NCBI GenBank assembly: GCA_964468205.1
Contig: CAYXVG010000078.1
Coordinates: forward strand, 1-24,297
DNA: 24,297 nucleotides
Direction of reading: 5' to 3'
From: CAWELS01 sp964468205
GTDB taxonomy: Bacteria; Acidobacteriota; Terriglobia; Bryobacterales; Bryobacteraceae
Position 1 is the stretch's first letter, and every line of letters begins with the position of its first letter. The position numbers were made by a program, and so were the translations under genes. Shown piece after piece: positions 24,214 through 24,297 of the stretch. Under the pieces are notes generated by a model. It searched no databases and was not told the DNA's origin. It saw nothing but the letters and a program-made list of their open reading frames with translations.

Positions 24214-24297
24214 GCCGGCAGACCGGGTGCTTCCGGCGACCGGCTGAAACGGGGCGACGGGCCGCCTTCGACAGCGGCCCCGCCGCCCAACTCGGCG

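Overview
The window is high-GC bacterial DNA with no rRNA, tRNA or CRISPR. Two sulfatases, a GH29 fucosidase, a heparinase-type lyase and selenocysteine-containing redoxins suggest an Acidobacteriota of the Solibacter/Bryobacter type. That is an inference from gene content; no marker gene here proves it.

Left part (1-3953): accessory DNA of visibly lower GC. It opens with a truncated nuclease-like ORF whose stop codon lies inside a 71-bp site built like an integron attC, so this is the tail of a gene cassette. Two direct copies of a 313-bp repeat (1036-1348 and 3641-3953) then bracket a two-gene operon: an HD-superfamily phosphohydrolase (YwfO/dNTPase type) and a YwgA-like protein.

Middle (3988-14915): a minus-strand cupin and methyltransferase-zinc-ribbon pair; a Gfo/Idh/MocA oxidoreductase convergent with a heparinase II/III-like lyase; a TM-repeat (MscS/CmpX-like) membrane protein closed by a strong terminator; an operon of a lipoprotein alpha-L-fucosidase and a lipoprotein sulfatase with its own promoter; and guaB on the minus strand. 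The lyase, fucosidase and sulfatases are all exported and together suggest breakdown of sulfated, fucose- or uronate-containing glycans.

Right part (15011-24213): a small outer-membrane barrel gene diverges from plsC, a second sulfatase follows, and then comes the most notable locus. Two tandem genes (17849-18886 and 18892-19968) each contain an in-frame TGA in the identical context RSADW-U-PYCK. Each TGA is followed at the same distance by a hairpin, and the two hairpins differ by a compensatory base-pair change made of two synonymous substitutions. Read through, each gene encodes an exported thioredoxin-fold selenoprotein fused to a DsbD-alpha-like domain with its own Cys pair. Ordinary gene calling would break each into two ORFs. 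A DegT/DnrJ aminotransferase, an APC permease and a c-type-heme-sensing chemoreceptor split by a 1-nt frameshift complete the window.
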